7,652 nucleotides of DNA from JBCCCJ01 sp039029315. Lineage in GTDB: Bacteria; Bacteroidota; Bacteroidia; J057. The position numbers and the translations under genes were made by a program. The stretch spans positions 1-7,652 of the forward strand of contig JBCCGK010000203.1 of NCBI GenBank assembly GCA_039029315.1, given 5' to 3'. Every line of letters starts with the position of its first letter. Within the stretch, counting starts at the first letter, position 1. Below the pieces are notes generated by a model, which was not told where the DNA came from, did not search any database, and saw only the letters and a program-made list of their open reading frames with translations. Below, piece by piece: positions 7,201 through 7,652 of the stretch.

Positions 7201-7652
7201 ATGAAGTCGTTCATTACATACATTGTCTGGCTCGGCATCTTCTTTCTGAGTATCGCTCATTCGATCGCCACTACCTACTATCTCTCGCCAGAGGGACAGG
7301 ACAATCATACTGGCCAATCTCCTGACCAAGCCTGGGCCAGTCTTTACAAGCTCAATCAAAGTACCTTTCTCCCAGGCGATGTAATTCTCCTGAAATCCGG
7401 CGGGATCTGGTTTGGACATCTCGCCCCCAAAGGTTCAGGCAGCAAAGGGAATCCAATCAGCATCAGCAGTTATGGACAAGGAAACAGGCCTGTTATCAAC
7501 ATTGGTGAAACAGAAGGAGCAGGCCTCCAGCTCAACAACCAGTCCTGGTGGGAGATCAATGGGCTGGAAATCACCAGCGGTGCCCCTCACAAACTGGATG
7601 TGCGGAGAGGAGGAATCATGGCATATGCGGAGGGAGAAGAAGGAAAAATTGA
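7201..7652 (+). CDS. Exported right-handed beta-helix protein, N-terminal part only (runs off window)
   Basis: The first 150 codons are present, with no stop before the right edge. Residues 1-23 (MKSFITYIVWLGIFFLSIAH...) form a signal peptide with cleavage likely at AHS|I or SIA|T. There is no cysteine in the first 30 residues, so unlike its paralogue it is probably not a lipoprotein. The mature start, TTYYLSPEGQDNHTGQSPDQ, and PGDVILLKSGGIW align along their length with the beta-helix protein at 2140-3753. The paralogues then share VINIGE, NQS.WEI.G.E and the invariant block TSGAPHKLDVRR (125-136 here, 127-138 there). The full gene is expected to be about 530-540 codons, by analogy. An in-frame ATG at 7180 would add seven residues (MSYTSIF) before the signal; 7201 gives the more typical signal peptide, though a GGA at 7167-7169 gives 7180 some support. 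It is likely the third gene of the plus-strand unit. Confidence 0.88.
   Translation, partial: MKSFITYIVWLGIFFLSIAHSIATTYYLSPEGQDNHTGQSPDQAWASLYKLNQSTFLPGDVILLKSGGIWFGHLAPKGSGSKGNPISISSYGQGNRPVINIGETEGAGLQLNNQSWWEINGLEITSGAPHKLDVRRGGIMAYAEGEEGKI

Noticed and set aside
7123..7419. 98-codon minus-strand gene across the start of the second beta-helix gene
   Set aside because: It overlaps the signal peptide and mature start of a protein with a clear paralogue in the same window.

Overview
The window most likely comes from a Bacteroidota genome (Saprospirales or Cytophagales-like, by inference). The evidence is the protein families: DUF4230 proteins, a DUF5107-plus-TPR protein, and exported right-handed beta-helix proteins opening with a YYISPDGSD-type motif. 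Shine-Dalgarno sequences are also weak or absent before the starts. No rRNA, tRNA, transposase or phage gene is visible, so genus-level placement is not possible.

Layout. Positions 1-144 hold six identical, head-to-tail copies of a 24-bp unit, cut by the left edge of the window. A short spacer (145-212) follows, then two minus-strand genes that overlap by 4 bp. In transcription order these are a DUF4230-family lipoprotein (1990 to 1376) and a membrane-anchored DUF4230-like protein (1379 to 213). A 149-bp divergent intergenic region (1991-2139) contains an 8-bp inverted repeat. On the plus strand there follow an exported beta-helix protein (2140-3753), a 1111-residue exported DUF5107/TPR protein only 12 bp downstream (3766-7101), and, after a 99-bp gap, the first 150 codons of a second beta-helix protein (from 7201). 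The second beta-helix protein is a clear paralogue of the first and runs off the right edge.

How the genes may work together. The three plus-strand genes look like one transcription unit for exported proteins with carbohydrate-type folds: parallel beta-helices of the kind found in polysaccharide lyases and glycan-binding proteins, and a galactose-mutarotase-like DUF5107 domain joined to a long TPR array. The two beta-helix paralogues flank the DUF5107/TPR protein and appear to differ in localisation: the first has a likely lipidation cysteine, the second has none. A role in glycan capture or breakdown is an inference; no SusC/SusD pair, classical glycoside hydrolase or regulator lies in the window. 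The DUF4230 pair is divergently transcribed and looks like a separate envelope-protein operon of unknown function.

The points most worth a second look are the perfect 24-bp tandem array, the beta-helix / DUF5107-TPR / beta-helix cassette, and the paired DUF4230 proteins.
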